Notes: a model not told the origin generated them from the letters alone. Shown: positions 1 through 9,474, numbered from the stretch's first letter. The stretch is DNA of 64,000 nucleotides from Pirellulaceae bacterium (GCA_023382975.1 JAHDXO010000003.1:46632-110631); one strand, 5' to 3'. Program-made: numbers and translations.

Positions 1-920
1 AGCAACCGCTCCACCGCTCGTACCAGGGCCATGGCGTCCAGGCTGTACTCTTTCATCAGGTAAGGCAAGCTCGCGCCGTGTGCATACTGGTCCTGCAAGC
101 CCAACCGCAGCAACCGGCGGCCGAGGCCGGCTTCCGCCATCCGTTCAGCAACGGCGGTGCCCAAGCCGCCCAACACGCTGTGGTTCTCGATGGTGATGAC
201 GCCGTGCCGCGCCGCCTCAGCGGCTTGGATGATCTGCGGATCAGTGAACGGTTTCAGCGTCGAGACATGCACGTGCGTCAGCGAGACTCCCCGATCGGTC
301 AGCACCTGCGTCGCCCGCATGGCTTCTTCGGTGCAGATTCCGCTCGAGAAAATCGTCACATCGTTGCCAGAGCGCAGCACGCGTGCGTGATTCAACCGCA
401 GCGGTTGGTTGGCATCGAATAAGCGCGGCGCCTCGCGACGCAGCATCCGCACGTACACTGGCCCATGGACCGCTTGAGCCACGTCGTACACCGACTCGAC
501 ATCGGTCGCGTCTCCACAATCCAGCACCGTCATGTTCGGCAGCAACCGCATCAGGCCGATGTCGTCGACGGCTTGGTGAGTCACCCCGCCAGGCGTCGTG
601 ATCCCCGGCAGGAAACCGATCAGACGCACGGGCAGGTTCGGGTACGCGATCGACATGGCCACTTGATCGAAGGGCCGCCGGCAGATGAACACCGCGAAGG
701 TATGCACGTAAGGGAAGAAACCTTCGCGGGCAAGACCGGCCGCGAAGCTCATCATGTTCTGCTCGGCCATGCCCAGCGAAAAGAAGCGGTCCGGATACGC
801 CTCGCGGAAATCCTCGGCTTCGCACGACGACGTCAAATCGGCCGACAAGACCAGTACCTGTGGCTTGTCGGCCGCCCATGGCGTGAAATTGCGCGCATGC
901 GGCCTGCTGACGGTTTCCAT
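1..920 (-). CDS. Transketolase C-terminal subunit (partial, 3' end outside window)
   Basis: The minus strand from 920 to the window edge reads about 306 residues of the pyrimidine-binding and C-terminal domains of a split transketolase. Visible marks are an early VLVLSADLTSS segment, the MAEQNM motif whose Glu activates the thiamine-diphosphate ring, PGITTPGGVTHQAVDD, and the C-terminal-domain pattern LKPFTDPQII..ENHSVLGGLG. The protein would need an N-terminal (diphosphate-binding) partner, which is not encoded upstream within the window. ATG at 920 is chosen; the frame stays open upstream only to a TAG about 30 codons earlier, with TTG as the other possible start. The last few residues are cut off by the left edge. 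It could equally be the beta-type subunit of a sugar-specific split transketolase or a DXS-like enzyme; substrate cannot be told from sequence. Confidence 0.88.
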   Translation of the reverse strand, partial: METVSRPHARNFTPWAADKPQVLVLSADLTSSCEAEDFREAYPDRFFSLGMAEQNMMSFAAGLAREGFFPYVHTFAVFICRRPFDQVAMSIAYPNLPVRLIGFLPGITTPGGVTHQAVDDIGLMRLLPNMTVLDCGDATDVESVYDVAQAVHGPVYVRMLRREAPRLFDANQPLRLNHARVLRSGNDVTIFSSGICTEEAMRATQVLTDRGVSLTHVHVSTLKPFTDPQIIQAAEAARHGVITIENHSVLGGLGTAVAERMAEAGLGRRLLRLGLQDQYAHGASLPYLMKEYSLDAMALVRAVERL

Positions 921-1287
921 GAGCCCTGCTTTCGAACTGGAGAAGCGGATTGTCTTGCCCTGGAGTCGTTCGGCATCTTTCGAGCCGATTTCCGCTTCCG
1001 GAGCGACGTCCAAGTTCTACCGCGATGCAGCCTTCCTTGTAAAGATGCGGTTGCAAGCCCGTCGCTGCCACCGGACTTGGTCGCATCGAGGCGATGAGCA
1101 ACGTCAACGGGATCGGGGATTGCACTCGCGCTCGATTCGTGCGAACCTCATGGACGATCGAAGTGCGGTACCAAACGAGCCGCACGCGGAGAGCAACCGC
1201 CGAGTAATCTGGGCTGTTGATGTATTCAGTTACGAGAAGCACCCCTTTCTCCGCAGCGATCCACAGCGTTACAACCCACAAAAAGAC
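921..1287. other. Intergenic region, no gene recognised
   Basis: About 370 bases between the transketolase start and the tRNA. Long frames here are antisense shadows of the transketolase or run into the tRNA. I see no convincing ribosome-binding site, hairpin or repeat. It presumably holds the promoters of both neighbours. Confidence 0.5.
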
Positions 1288-1360
1288 GGGCCCGTAGCTC
1301 AGCGGTGAGAGCAGGGGACTCATAATCCCTTGGTCGGGGGTTCGAATCCCTCCGGGCCTA
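1288..1360 (+). tRNA. tRNA with CAT anticodon (Ile2-lysidine type favoured, or elongator Met)
   Basis: A complete 73-nt cloverleaf. The acceptor arm GGGCCCG pairs with CGGGCCT (first pair G-T), the D arm is AGCTC..GAGC, the anticodon loop CTCATAA sits on a GGGGA/TCCCT stem, and the T arm is CGGGG-GTTCGAAT-CCCTC (its outer pairs need a one-base register choice). CCA is not encoded after the discriminator A. The anticodon CAT fits elongator Met or the AUA-reading tRNA-Ile2. The run CTCATAATC..TTGGTC matches the usual bacterial Ile2 form better. Presence of the TilS identity elements was not tested. Confidence 0.9.
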
Positions 1361-1686
1361 CTTGCAGTTCACAGCCAGGAAAGGACTTGCAGTGATTCCG
1401 TGAAATGGACTGTCCGGGCGGAGTTTGGCAATTCACGGGATTTCACAGAAATCGCCCCAATCAGCCGCTCGTGCGGTGCGATTCGAGCTTCGCCGCAAGC
1501 TCGGCGACGAGTCTCCAGACCTTTTTGGTTGCGTGGGCAACTTGAAACTGCTCCCGAAATTGCCTCGGTGGGCAACGTCACATATCCGTAGCGCACGGTG
1601 TTGGGGCTGATAACCAAGCACGAGTTCAAGATCCGACCGTCGGCAGTATACCGAGCGACGGACTCGGAACGCGTATGGCTCAGTTG
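1361..1686. other. Intergenic region, no gene recognised
   Basis: About 325 bases between the tRNA and the end of the DUF4340 gene. Short frames on both strands (for example 1369-1629 minus and 1400-1591 plus) show no family resemblance and no good ribosome-binding site. Nothing identifiable is seen. Confidence 0.5.
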
Positions 1687-3291
1687 CTACGGTTCCAGCC
1701 CCTGATCCTGGAGGTTGCGGAAGGCATCGACGCCGTCGCCTTCGACTTCGGGTGCGGCACTGGTGTCGGGAGAGTCTTCCGACGCTGTCTTGTTCTTGAT
1801 CAGGTCACTGAGCGGAAGCCGGATCTTCTTGTACTGGTCTTCGGACACCACGTAGTACCAATCGCCGAATCGGGTATTCAATTCGGCCACTTTCTCCTTG
1901 GCCTTCTTGACGTTCTCGTTCCAATCGTCCAGCTTGCGTTGGTTCTCTTTGTTGATCCGTTCGCGCTCCTGCAGGATGACTGCCTCGGCCGCTTCGCGCT
2001 CTGCATCGGCCTCGGTCTTTGGCTCAGCATCCGCTGCGTCCGACTCCGCGGCTTCGGGCTTGGGCTGCTCATCCGCTGCACCCGATTCTGACTTCTCTTT
2101 GACTCCCGACGGCAACTCCGGCACGGCTTCCAGCTCGGGTTGCGGGAACTTGTCCATGTTGACCCGCGCCGTAACAAACAGGTAACGGTTGCGTCCCTCG
2201 GCGGGTTCGTCGCCGGTGTCAGCAACGGTTTCCCCGAACCGCAGCACGTACTGCACCCCGTCTTTCATGCCCACATGGACTTCGCCGTTGGCGCAGTACA
2301 GTTCAGCGGCGCCCGCGGTCTCATACGGATAGAAACCTCGCGCCTGCAGATCTTTCTGGCTGGCGAGATCCTTCATGAAGTCGGTGCCGGCTTTCAAGTC
2401 GCGGCCCAGTCCCTTCGGCTTGCGGAACACGTCGACAATCTTCAGATCGTCGACGGCTGTCTTCAGACTGTTCAATTTGTCTTTGTCCAACTCTTGGTTC
2501 GCGGGCAACTCGGCAACCTTCGACGGTTCGCCGTTGCGGTAGTTGGTCAGTTCGATCAACTTCCACTCGTTGTCCGCAAACTTGGCCGCAAAATCGAAAT
2601 CCCGGATCAAAGTCGCCCGGGTCATCTCGCGTTCCACCGAATAGTTCTTCACCGCAACCTCTTCGATGTCCCAGGAACTCAGCTTGAGCAAGTCTTGTTC
2701 GATCCAGTCCTGGAATCGCGTCGAAAGTTGCTTTGGGTCGATCCGCACAACGTAAACGATATCCTGGCCGGGAATCCGCACGTAACGCTGATCGTCGGCG
2801 CCCTTGACCGTTTTCCCGATGATCACCCCCGCCAGGCTCTGCCCTTTGGCGTCTTCGAACGTCAACAGTTGGCCGACGCCATCGTCGCCCAGTCGCAGCT
2901 TCTCGCGATCCGGTTCCAGAACACCGAAGTACGCGTGATCGGCGGGCACCTGGGACGCGATGCCCAGCACCTTGAGGTCGACCAGCATCAAGGCCGCGTC
3001 GCGCATCCGCTGTTCGGCGTCCGCCGGGTAGCCGGCATTCGAGGGGATCGTCCAGGCACCGGACTGTTTGTCGCGGGCCACCTTGAAGTCGCGCAGCTCG
3101 CCCATCTCGGAGTCGTACCGCACAAACTCCATGCTGGCTGCCTTCGAGGGATCATCGAATGTATCGAACAGGACCTCGCCGACCTTTTCGTCCAGGACCA
3201 CTTCGATTTGTCGCGGACGCGAGACGAACGCCGACACGGCCACTACCAGCGCGACCCCCAGATAGATCAATGTCTTGACGCCTTCTGTCAT
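1687..3291 (-). CDS. DUF4340 protein of Gld-type ABC system
   Basis: A 534-residue membrane-anchored protein. One N-terminal transmembrane helix (about residues 5-22) is followed by a long periplasmic part with the DUF4340 pattern: repeated WTIPSNAGYPADAEQRM-type segments, then VIIGKTVKGADDQRYVRI and a second copy of the fold. The C-terminal third is acidic and Lys/Glu-rich (about residues 400-480), probably coiled coil. DUF4340 proteins normally sit beside GldG-type ABC-2 transport genes, and this one starts 45 bases after the gldFG fusion and is last in the operon. The ATG at 3291 is chosen because MTEGVKTL leads straight into the helix and GGGAGAAACGAGA precedes it; a 13-residue longer form from 3330 lacks support. 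Substrate unknown. Confidence 0.85.
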   Translation of the reverse strand: MTEGVKTLIYLGVALVVAVSAFVSRPRQIEVVLDEKVGEVLFDTFDDPSKAASMEFVRYDSEMGELRDFKVARDKQSGAWTIPSNAGYPADAEQRMRDAALMLVDLKVLGIASQVPADHAYFGVLEPDREKLRLGDDGVGQLLTFEDAKGQSLAGVIIGKTVKGADDQRYVRIPGQDIVYVVRIDPKQLSTRFQDWIEQDLLKLSSWDIEEVAVKNYSVEREMTRATLIRDFDFAAKFADNEWKLIELTNYRNGEPSKVAELPANQELDKDKLNSLKTAVDDLKIVDVFRKPKGLGRDLKAGTDFMKDLASQKDLQARGFYPYETAGAAELYCANGEVHVGMKDGVQYVLRFGETVADTGDEPAEGRNRYLFVTARVNMDKFPQPELEAVPELPSGVKEKSESGAADEQPKPEAAESDAADAEPKTEADAEREAAEAVILQERERINKENQRKLDDWNENVKKAKEKVAELNTRFGDWYYVVSEDQYKKIRLPLSDLIKNKTASEDSPDTSAAPEVEGDGVDAFRNLQDQGLEP

Positions 3292-3336
3292 TCTCGTTTC
3301 TCCCGTAACACGGCTTCGAGCCGCAAGCAAGTTTCT

Positions 3337-6300
3337 TTACCGCATCCGCGAACGCGAGATGCCTTCTCGTTCCCGCAACCGGCGCCGCACGAATACCAGG
3401 AAACCGATCAGCAGGGGCGGGATCGGCGGCAGCGTGACCGCGAGCACCTTGTACTGATTCTTGGTTTTCAAGATTTCCAAATCGATCTTGCGGCGGATCA
3501 CTTCGATGTTGTCGTCCCGTTCGCGTTGCAGTTGTTCACGCCGCACATCCAGACGCCGGTTCAGTCGTTGAGTGACCTCGGCCAAATCCTGAGCGGCCTT
3601 TTGAACATCGACCAACCGGATGCCGGCGCCGCCTTCTTGACGCTGCTTCTCTTGAAGCTCCTGCAATTTCTTCTCAAACTTCTCGATCTCCTTGCGGTTC
3701 TCGTCCTCCGCTTCCTTGACCGCTTGATCGTACGCCTTCTGGAATTCGATCTCTTGTTCGTATTCCCGATCGCGGGCCTTCTGGGTCTGGACTTCGACCA
3801 TCTGTAGCGTGCTGTGGTACGGCTTGCGACGACGGATTTCGATGTATTGGTCGTCGCCCGACAGGACATCGATCATGTTCAGCACGAAGGTCACGTTCTC
3901 GAAATTCCAGGTGATCTCTTCGTCTTCGTCAGGACGGGCGCGGATCCGCACGAAAGCGGACATCAGCAAGTCGATGTCGGACACGTAGATCACGTCGATC
4001 TCACGCGGCTTCGGCGGTTCGGGGGCTTCCGTCGGTTCGGTTTCCGCGGCCGGTGCCTCGGGAGCTGCGGCGTCTGCCGGCTCGCTTGCGGCTTCGGCGC
4101 CCTCAGCCTCGGTCGAAGTGGCGGGTTCATCGGCCGCCGAACCGGATGCTTCGGTCCTGGGCGCCGGGCTCGACGGGAGGTTGGGCATTCCGGGGAAAGC
4201 CTCATCCGGCCCGAGGGTTCCGCGGACTCGGGCCACGATGACCCGAGGCCCATCCGGATTGCCGCGTTGCGATTGCAACGCGTACGGATTGCGCTGGCCT
4301 TCCATGAAGTCGCGGTAGGCGATCGTCCCCGCAAAGTCGCCGGTTTGGACCAGCGGCTCGAACTTCAGTTCGCTGTTCTTCGATTTCTCGATGAGACCGG
4401 GCACGGGGAAGAAGATCTCGTTCAATCCCCGCGTGATCGGCGATTCGCTGTTGATCTTCTCCTTTTCCCCAGGGGCTTCTTCGCGGACGAAGACCCACTC
4501 GTCGGGAATTCCGCGGATCTGCAGCTTGGGATACGGATTAAAACGCTGCCAGACAAGATCCGGCTCGAACAAACCCATCATGCCGCTCTGGCCCGGCACT
4601 TCCAGTCCGAGCAAGTTCCAAAGTTTCTGGATTTCGCCTTTGGGTTGGGGAGCTCCACCGCCTCCGAACATACCGCCCATACCGCCCATGCCGCCGGGTG
4701 CCTGATTGGGTTCGCCCGTCGCGGGTGCCAAGGTCAAGAACACCGGCCGCGGGTCTTCGAAGACCACGGTCGGTTGACCGCTGCGGATCGCTTCGTAGAC
4801 GTTGTCGAATTCCTCGGGGCCGAGCGCCGACGGCTGGACAACCATCATCACATCGATATTCTCGGTCTCGATCGTGTTGCTCGGGTCGATCTCGACGACG
4901 TCATACTGCTTCTCCAACTCTTCGATGATCGCCTGCTTGGGGATGTTGCGAGGTTGGCCGCCGGCAAACGAGAAGCCGCCGAACAACTGGGCCGGCGTAC
5001 GCACGACCCCGACTTTCTTCCGCTCTGCTTTGGCCACCGTGCAGATAGACCGAATCAACTCGTACTCGACCGGCACACCGTAGTCGAAGAACGGCACTAC
5101 GACCTTTTCGAGGCCGCAGGTGAACGCGGCGCCCAGAAAGATCTCGTCGTCGCGGATGGTTCCCCGGGTGCGAGTCCGCACGGGCTGAGGCTGGATGCCG
5201 AACCGGTCCTGGGCCAACGAAGCGATCTCGATCGATTCTTCCTGCCCTTCGTCCAAGGTGTGAATGATGACGTTGATCTTGTCGCTGCCGGCCATCGCGC
5301 TGAACTCTTTCAGCATCGAGATCAAGTCGGCCCGCGTTTTGGCATAGATCTCCGGCACCTGCCCGCTGATGAACGCTTCGATGTTCACCGTGTGTTTCGC
5401 CGCCAGATCGCGAATCAACTTTCGAGTCTCCGGTGACAGCGACGCGACTTGCCCCCGCGTCAGATCGCGTCGGACGCTGCTGAGCGACTGATTGTTCGTG
5501 AATACATAGGTCACTCCCAACGCCACCACAATCAAACAGGCCGTCCGCACCAGGAAGTGACCCAACAACGAGGTGCCGTCCTTCCCGCCGGACCAGTGCC
5601 GCGAACCGATCAGCACCATGCTGAGGTACAGCCCGACGACGATCACCATGACAAAGTAGCTGACCGACGAGAGACTGATCACACCGCGTCCGAAATCGTC
5701 GAACTGGGCCCCGATGCTCCAACTGGCGACCAGTCGCGACATGGACGATGACGGGATGACCAGGTCGGCATTCGCGGCAAACACCAACGGAGCGTTGAAT
5801 AACGCGCCCAGAATGAACCCGACCGTCAGGTTGCTGGTCAGGAAGGACGCCACCATGCCCACCGACAGCATCGCCATGCCTACCAGCCAATAGCCAAAAT
5901 ACGTTGCGAAAAACAGGCCGACGTCCAGATCACCCAGCGAAAGCGACACCAAGACGACGAAATTGCAGAACTGCGAGAAGAGTAACGAAGCCGTGAAAAT
6001 GGCTGCCGCCGCCAAGTACTTGCCGACCACAATGTCAAAGTCGCCGGCGGGTAACGTCAACAGCAACTCGTCCGTTCCCTGCCGACGCTCCTCGGCCCAG
6101 ACACTCATCGTGATCGCCGGGATGAAGATCAGCATGATGTAGGGCAAGAACGCGTTCAACTGACCGAGGTTGGCCAAGTTCGAATTGAAGAAATCGTGCG
6201 GCCAGAACGCGGCGAACGACGTCAACCAGACGAACAAACACAGGAAGGCATATCCGGTGGGATTGCTGAAGTAACCGATGAAGTTCCGTTTCAGAACGGC

Positions 6301-6402
6301 GAACGTGGCCGTCTTGGCGATACAGAGCGGAGCAACCACCGCTGCCAGAACCGCCAGGAAGATCAGGTCTCGCACCAAAAGCGATAGTAAAGCGGAAGTC
6401 AT
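3337..6402 (-). CDS. ABC-2 permease fused to GldG-like auxiliary protein
   Basis: A 1021-residue fusion. Residues 1-270 are an ABC-2 permease of GldF type with several transmembrane helices and the loop segment MSVWAEERRQGTDELLLTLP. From about 285 a further helix leads into a GldG-like extracytoplasmic domain: SLSPETRKLIRDLA, IRDDEIFLGAAF, KVGVVRTP and MMVVQPSALGPEEF. A Gly/Met-rich loop (GGMGGMGGMFGGGG) and a Pro/Ala/Glu-rich linker follow, then a charged coiled coil (about 870-985) and a last helix near the C-terminus (PPIPPLLIGFLVF). In Bacteroidetes GldF and GldG are separate proteins. Here they are one chain, in an operon with the ATPase upstream and DUF4340 downstream. A role in exporting or assembling envelope components is inferred; gliding itself is not implied. 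Confidence 0.88.
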   Translation of the reverse strand: MTSALLSLLVRDLIFLAVLAAVVAPLCIAKTATFAVLKRNFIGYFSNPTGYAFLCLFVWLTSFAAFWPHDFFNSNLANLGQLNAFLPYIMLIFIPAITMSVWAEERRQGTDELLLTLPAGDFDIVVGKYLAAAAIFTASLLFSQFCNFVVLVSLSLGDLDVGLFFATYFGYWLVGMAMLSVGMVASFLTSNLTVGFILGALFNAPLVFAANADLVIPSSSMSRLVASWSIGAQFDDFGRGVISLSSVSYFVMVIVVGLYLSMVLIGSRHWSGGKDGTSLLGHFLVRTACLIVVALGVTYVFTNNQSLSSVRRDLTRGQVASLSPETRKLIRDLAAKHTVNIEAFISGQVPEIYAKTRADLISMLKEFSAMAGSDKINVIIHTLDEGQEESIEIASLAQDRFGIQPQPVRTRTRGTIRDDEIFLGAAFTCGLEKVVVPFFDYGVPVEYELIRSICTVAKAERKKVGVVRTPAQLFGGFSFAGGQPRNIPKQAIIEELEKQYDVVEIDPSNTIETENIDVMMVVQPSALGPEEFDNVYEAIRSGQPTVVFEDPRPVFLTLAPATGEPNQAPGGMGGMGGMFGGGGAPQPKGEIQKLWNLLGLEVPGQSGMMGLFEPDLVWQRFNPYPKLQIRGIPDEWVFVREEAPGEKEKINSESPITRGLNEIFFPVPGLIEKSKNSELKFEPLVQTGDFAGTIAYRDFMEGQRNPYALQSQRGNPDGPRVIVARVRGTLGPDEAFPGMPNLPSSPAPRTEASGSAADEPATSTEAEGAEAASEPADAAAPEAPAAETEPTEAPEPPKPREIDVIYVSDIDLLMSAFVRIRARPDEDEEITWNFENVTFVLNMIDVLSGDDQYIEIRRRKPYHSTLQMVEVQTQKARDREYEQEIEFQKAYDQAVKEAEDENRKEIEKFEKKLQELQEKQRQEGGAGIRLVDVQKAAQDLAEVTQRLNRRLDVRREQLQRERDDNIEVIRRKIDLEILKTKNQYKVLAVTLPPIPPLLIGFLVFVRRRLREREGISRSRMR

Positions 6403-6497
6403 GACTCTCTCTCTGCAACTGCTGTTGATTTGGCAGGTTTCATGGGAAAAGCATCAGAAGGATGCAACCGAACAAGGGACGCCCGTCCGCGAGCGAC

Positions 6498-7256
6498 TCA
6501 AGCCGCAGCGGCGGCCGCGCCCGTCAAACGCTTGAAAGCACCGTCCAGGCCGCCTTTCTCGTTGGCCAAGTCGGCGACCGGTCCATCGTACACCAGGCGG
6601 CCTTCGTTGATCATGATCACGCGACTGGCCATCGCCTCGACCTCCTGCAAAATGTGGGTCGAAAGCAGGATCGTCTTCTTCTCGCCCAGACGCCGCATGG
6701 TCCGCCGCACTTCGCGGATCTGATTGGGATCCAAGCCCGCCGTGGGCTCGTCCAAGATCAACACGTCCGGCTCGTGCAACAGAGCCTGGGCCATCCCCAG
6801 ACGTTGGCGATACCCTTTGGACAATTTGCTGATCGGTTTGTGGAAAACGCTGCCCAACATGCACAACTCGACCACCGCATCGATTCGCGCCTGGCGGTCA
6901 CCCTTGGACATGCCCCGCGCGTCGGCAAAGAATTGCAGCAGGCTGTCCGGCGTCATGTCGGGGTACAGCGGTCCGTTTTCGGGCAGATAGCCCAGATGCA
7001 CCGAGCCGCGCAGTCGGTCCTTGGACATGTCAAACCCAGCAATTCGGGCCACGCCCTCCGAGGGTGCGATGTAGCCGGTTAGCAGCTTCATCGTCGTGCT
7101 CTTCCCCGCGCCGTTGGGGCCGAGGAAAGCAACCAGTTCGCCTTGGCTGACACTGAATGTCACTTCGCGGGCCGCCGCAAACGGCCCGTAGAACTTCGAA
7201 AGGCCCACCGCCTCGATCATCGGGGGTCGGCTCGATTTGGCAGATGTCGCTGTCAT
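6498..7256 (-). CDS. ABC transporter ATP-binding protein (GldA-like)
   Basis: A 252-residue ATPase with every core motif: Walker A GPNGAGKST, Q-loop region LGYLPENGPLYPDMT, signature LSKGYRQRL, Walker B VLILDEPTAGLDP, and H-loop LLSTHILQE. It powers the permease/GldG fusion encoded 95 bases downstream on the same strand, with DUF4340 as third partner. The start at 7256 follows TAGGAAGC at good spacing; a later ATG (residue 13) would remove only a flexible leader. The Ala-rich C-terminus is ordinary. This is the first gene of the three-gene operon, and nothing is missing. Confidence 0.93.
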   Translation of the reverse strand: MTATSAKSSRPPMIEAVGLSKFYGPFAAAREVTFSVSQGELVAFLGPNGAGKSTTMKLLTGYIAPSEGVARIAGFDMSKDRLRGSVHLGYLPENGPLYPDMTPDSLLQFFADARGMSKGDRQARIDAVVELCMLGSVFHKPISKLSKGYRQRLGMAQALLHEPDVLILDEPTAGLDPNQIREVRRTMRRLGEKKTILLSTHILQEVEAMASRVIMINEGRLVYDGPVADLANEKGGLDGAFKRLTGAAAAAA

Positions 7257-7600
7257 GCTTCCTACCGCCGTCTTGCATCAAAAGGAAAGTTTCCGGTTCA
7301 GCCGAACCAGTCAAAACTGGCAGTCGCTTCAGGTTGTGTTACGAGACCCGAAAACGGATGGTTCATTCTGGCAGGCTCAAGGTTGGTGTGGAACAAGTTA
7401 GCAAATTTCGCACCGAACACAACTTCCGTTCGGACCCAGTTCCGACAAAAATTCCGGGGGTAGAAACATGACGACCTCGAACAACGTGCGGCGAGACTCG
7501 AATTTTCAGGCTTCGCTGGTTCTGATTATCCTTCAAATTCTTGCGACATCGGCGGCGGCGAGCTTTCGGACGGAAACACGCCTGTCTTGGAGAGACACCC
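7257..7600. other. Divergent intergenic region
   Basis: About 344 bases between the ABC ATPase (leftward) and the SRAP gene (rightward). It must hold both promoters, but I cannot pick out a strong -35/-10 pair. Open frames here are continuations of shadows. No repeat or hairpin stands out. Confidence 0.5.
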
Positions 7601-8284
7601 ATGTGCGGACGATTCACCTTGCGCACGAATCCCCATCAATTGGCTTTGATATTCGGTTGCGAGATTCCCAGCGACCTGCCGGCAAGCTACAACGTTGCGC
7701 CCACCCAGTCCGTAGCAGCACTGCGAGGTTGTGAGGACGGCCAGCGTGAGTTCACCCTGCTGCGATGGGGACTCATTCCGCACTGGGCGAAGGAAACATC
7801 GATCGGAAACCGCATGATCAATGCTCGCGCCGAGACCATCGCGGAAAAGCCAGCCTTTCGCTCCGCATTTCGTCAGCGCCGCTGTTTGGTTCTGGCCGAC
7901 GGCTACTTCGAATGGCAGAAGATGGGTAAATCAAAACAACCGTTTCTGATCCGGATGTGCGACGAAGCTCCCTTCGCCATGGCTGGACTATGGGAAAGCT
8001 GGTCGGACCCCCAGCAGGGCGGAACTGTCGCGTCTTGTACCGTCATTACCACGGAAGCGAACGAGTTGACGCGGCCCATTCACGACCGCATGCCTGTCAT
8101 TTTGTCAGCCGAGTCATACGACCTTTGGCTCAACCCGCGCCAGCATGATCACGACGTTCTTCTGCCCTTGTTGCGGCCGTTCGATTCGCACGCGATGGTG
8201 GCCAACCCGGTCAGTCCCCGCGTCAACAACCCGCGGAACAACGATCCTGAATGTGTCGAGGTGGTGGCGCCTGCGGCTGACTGA
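7601..8284 (+). CDS. SRAP-domain abasic-site processing protein (HMCES/YedK family)
   Basis: A 227-residue SRAP protein. It begins MCGRFTL, so Cys2 becomes the N-terminal residue that makes the thiazolidine crosslink with abasic sites in single-stranded DNA. Other expected active-site residues are present: Asn in RMINARAET, Glu in GYFEWQ, and His in IHDRMPV. The family shields abasic sites and later releases the DNA. Start at 7601 is certain from the need for Cys at position 2 and from GGAGAGACACCC in front of it; longer forms in the same frame are artefacts. It ends 20 bases before the convergent BshB1-like gene. No neighbour suggests an SOS operon. Confidence 0.95.
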   Translation: MCGRFTLRTNPHQLALIFGCEIPSDLPASYNVAPTQSVAALRGCEDGQREFTLLRWGLIPHWAKETSIGNRMINARAETIAEKPAFRSAFRQRRCLVLADGYFEWQKMGKSKQPFLIRMCDEAPFAMAGLWESWSDPQQGGTVASCTVITTEANELTRPIHDRMPVILSAESYDLWLNPRQHDHDVLLPLLRPFDSHAMVANPVSPRVNNPRNNDPECVEVVAPAAD

Positions 8285-8304
8285 CTCGGGTGCCAGCCGA
8301 GCGC

Positions 8305-8997
8305 TTAAATCAGGCTCATCAGGCTACTCAATCCGATTGGCTCCCGGCACGCGAACGGCTCGCCGTAGCGAGTTCCGATTGTTTTCCCCCAGAAGGCGGA
8401 TTCATCGCGCAAGCGATCCAGGAAAGTGGGTGAAGCGTCGGGCCGCCCCGCGACGAATTGGCTGTGATAGCAGCTAATCGCGGCCAGCTTTCGCTCCCAG
8501 AACTCGCTGATGTCCAAGACGAACGCCGGTTGCGGCACCGTCTTCAAGTGGACGCAGTAGTAGTGGTAGATCCGTTCGGGGTGGTGCGGCTCGCCGGGCA
8601 TGTCCGTCTTGGTCAGCTTGGCCCAGAATCGGGCCGCTTCGATCAAAGTCGTCGCCGCGACATGATCCGGATGCGCGTCGATCCAGTGAGGCGCCAGCAA
8701 CCATCGGGGCCGCACGCGGCGGATCACGATCGCCAACTCGCGACGCGCTTCGAGCGTCGCCTCGAGACAGCGATTTCGCAACCCCAAATTGCCGCGCCAA
8801 TCCAGGTTCAGGATCGCTGTCGCAGCGGCGGTCTCCCGGGCGCGGATCTCCGGGGTGCCGTGCGGCGTGGGCTCGCCGTCCGTGAGATCCAGAACGCCCA
8901 CGCGCAGTCCTTCCGCCTTGCACCGCAGGATCGCGCCGCCGGCGCCCAATTCCGCATCATCGGGATGAGGTGCGATGACCAAGATGTCGAGCTGCAT
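8305..8997 (-). CDS. bshB1: BshB1-like PIG-L/LmbE deacetylase
   Basis: A 230-residue zinc-dependent N-acetyl-sugar deacetylase of the PIG-L/LmbE fold. The metal motif APHPDDAE is at residues 9-16 and the third ligand lies in AHPDH near residue 109. The layout, including the C-terminal CYHSQFVAGRP segment, is that of BshB1, which deacetylates GlcNAc-malate in bacillithiol synthesis. No other bsh gene is in the window, so bacillithiol production is not shown and another GlcNAc-type substrate is possible. ATG 8997 gives the usual start MQLDILVI. An in-frame GTG at 9003 sits better behind GAGAG, so the true start may be two codons earlier. Confidence 0.85.
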   Translation of the reverse strand: MQLDILVIAPHPDDAELGAGGAILRCKAEGLRVGVLDLTDGEPTPHGTPEIRARETAAATAILNLDWRGNLGLRNRCLEATLEARRELAIVIRRVRPRWLLAPHWIDAHPDHVAATTLIEAARFWAKLTKTDMPGEPHHPERIYHYYCVHLKTVPQPAFVLDISEFWERKLAAISCYHSQFVAGRPDASPTFLDRLRDESAFWGKTIGTRYGEPFACREPIGLSSLMSLI

Positions 8998-9045
8998 GAG
9001 CACGGTTCGCTCTCGGAGAAGTGTGCTTTCCCGTCCATTCCTGCT

Positions 9046-9468
9046 TCAGGACGCCGGCCGTGGGGACGAGTCCCTAAGCGCCGCGACAGCCAACGCCCAC
9101 CAGCCGGCCAGCAGTGAAACGCCGCCGATCGGTACGATCATTCCGAACTGCTTCCACCCGGTCAACACATAGAGGTAGAGGCAGCCCGAGAAGATCAGAA
9201 TCCCCAGAATCCAGGCTGCTCCGGTTGTCTTTGTGCCGATCGCGGGGCGCGCGAACGACAATGTGCCGAGCACCACGAGAGCTAGCGCGTGGTACATTTG
9301 ATACCGCACTCCCACCTCCCAGTTGTGCAAGCGTTCAGCCTGCTGTTCGGCGGTCAGATCCCACGCCGCTACGGCTTTCTCCAATCCATGCGCCCCGAAC
9401 GCACCGATCGCTACGGCCAGCAGGCCGAACACCGCTCCACAGATCAACCAGGTTCTTCCGTTCATCAT
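9046..9468 (-). CDS. DUF423 small membrane protein
   Basis: A 140-residue integral membrane protein of the DUF423 (YgdD-like) family. The first helix carries the family pattern GAFGAHGL at about residues 22-29, followed by YHALALV, and four hydrophobic helices can be counted. Function is unknown for the family. It starts six bases after the DUF1080 gene ends, so the two are probably cotranscribed. Two consecutive ATG codons make the exact start ambiguous by one residue. Confidence 0.85.
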   Translation of the reverse strand: MMNGRTWLICGAVFGLLAVAIGAFGAHGLEKAVAAWDLTAEQQAERLHNWEVGVRYQMYHALALVVLGTLSFARPAIGTKTTGAAWILGILIFSGCLYLYVLTGWKQFGMIVPIGGVSLLAGWWALAVAALRDSSPRPAS

Positions 9469-9474
9469 TCGTCG

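Noticed and set aside
241..1323. 360-codon minus-strand frame overlapping the transketolase
   Set aside because: Arg/Pro-rich shadow; the correct minus frame gives clear transketolase motifs.
2140..3807. 555-codon plus-strand frame
   Set aside because: Antisense shadow of DUF4340 and GldFG, with no motifs; the other strand has coherent domains and ribosome-binding sites.
8285..8304. CTCGG/CCGAG hairpin between SRAP and bshB1 genes as a terminator
   Set aside because: Five-pair stem without a T tract on either strand; too weak to call.
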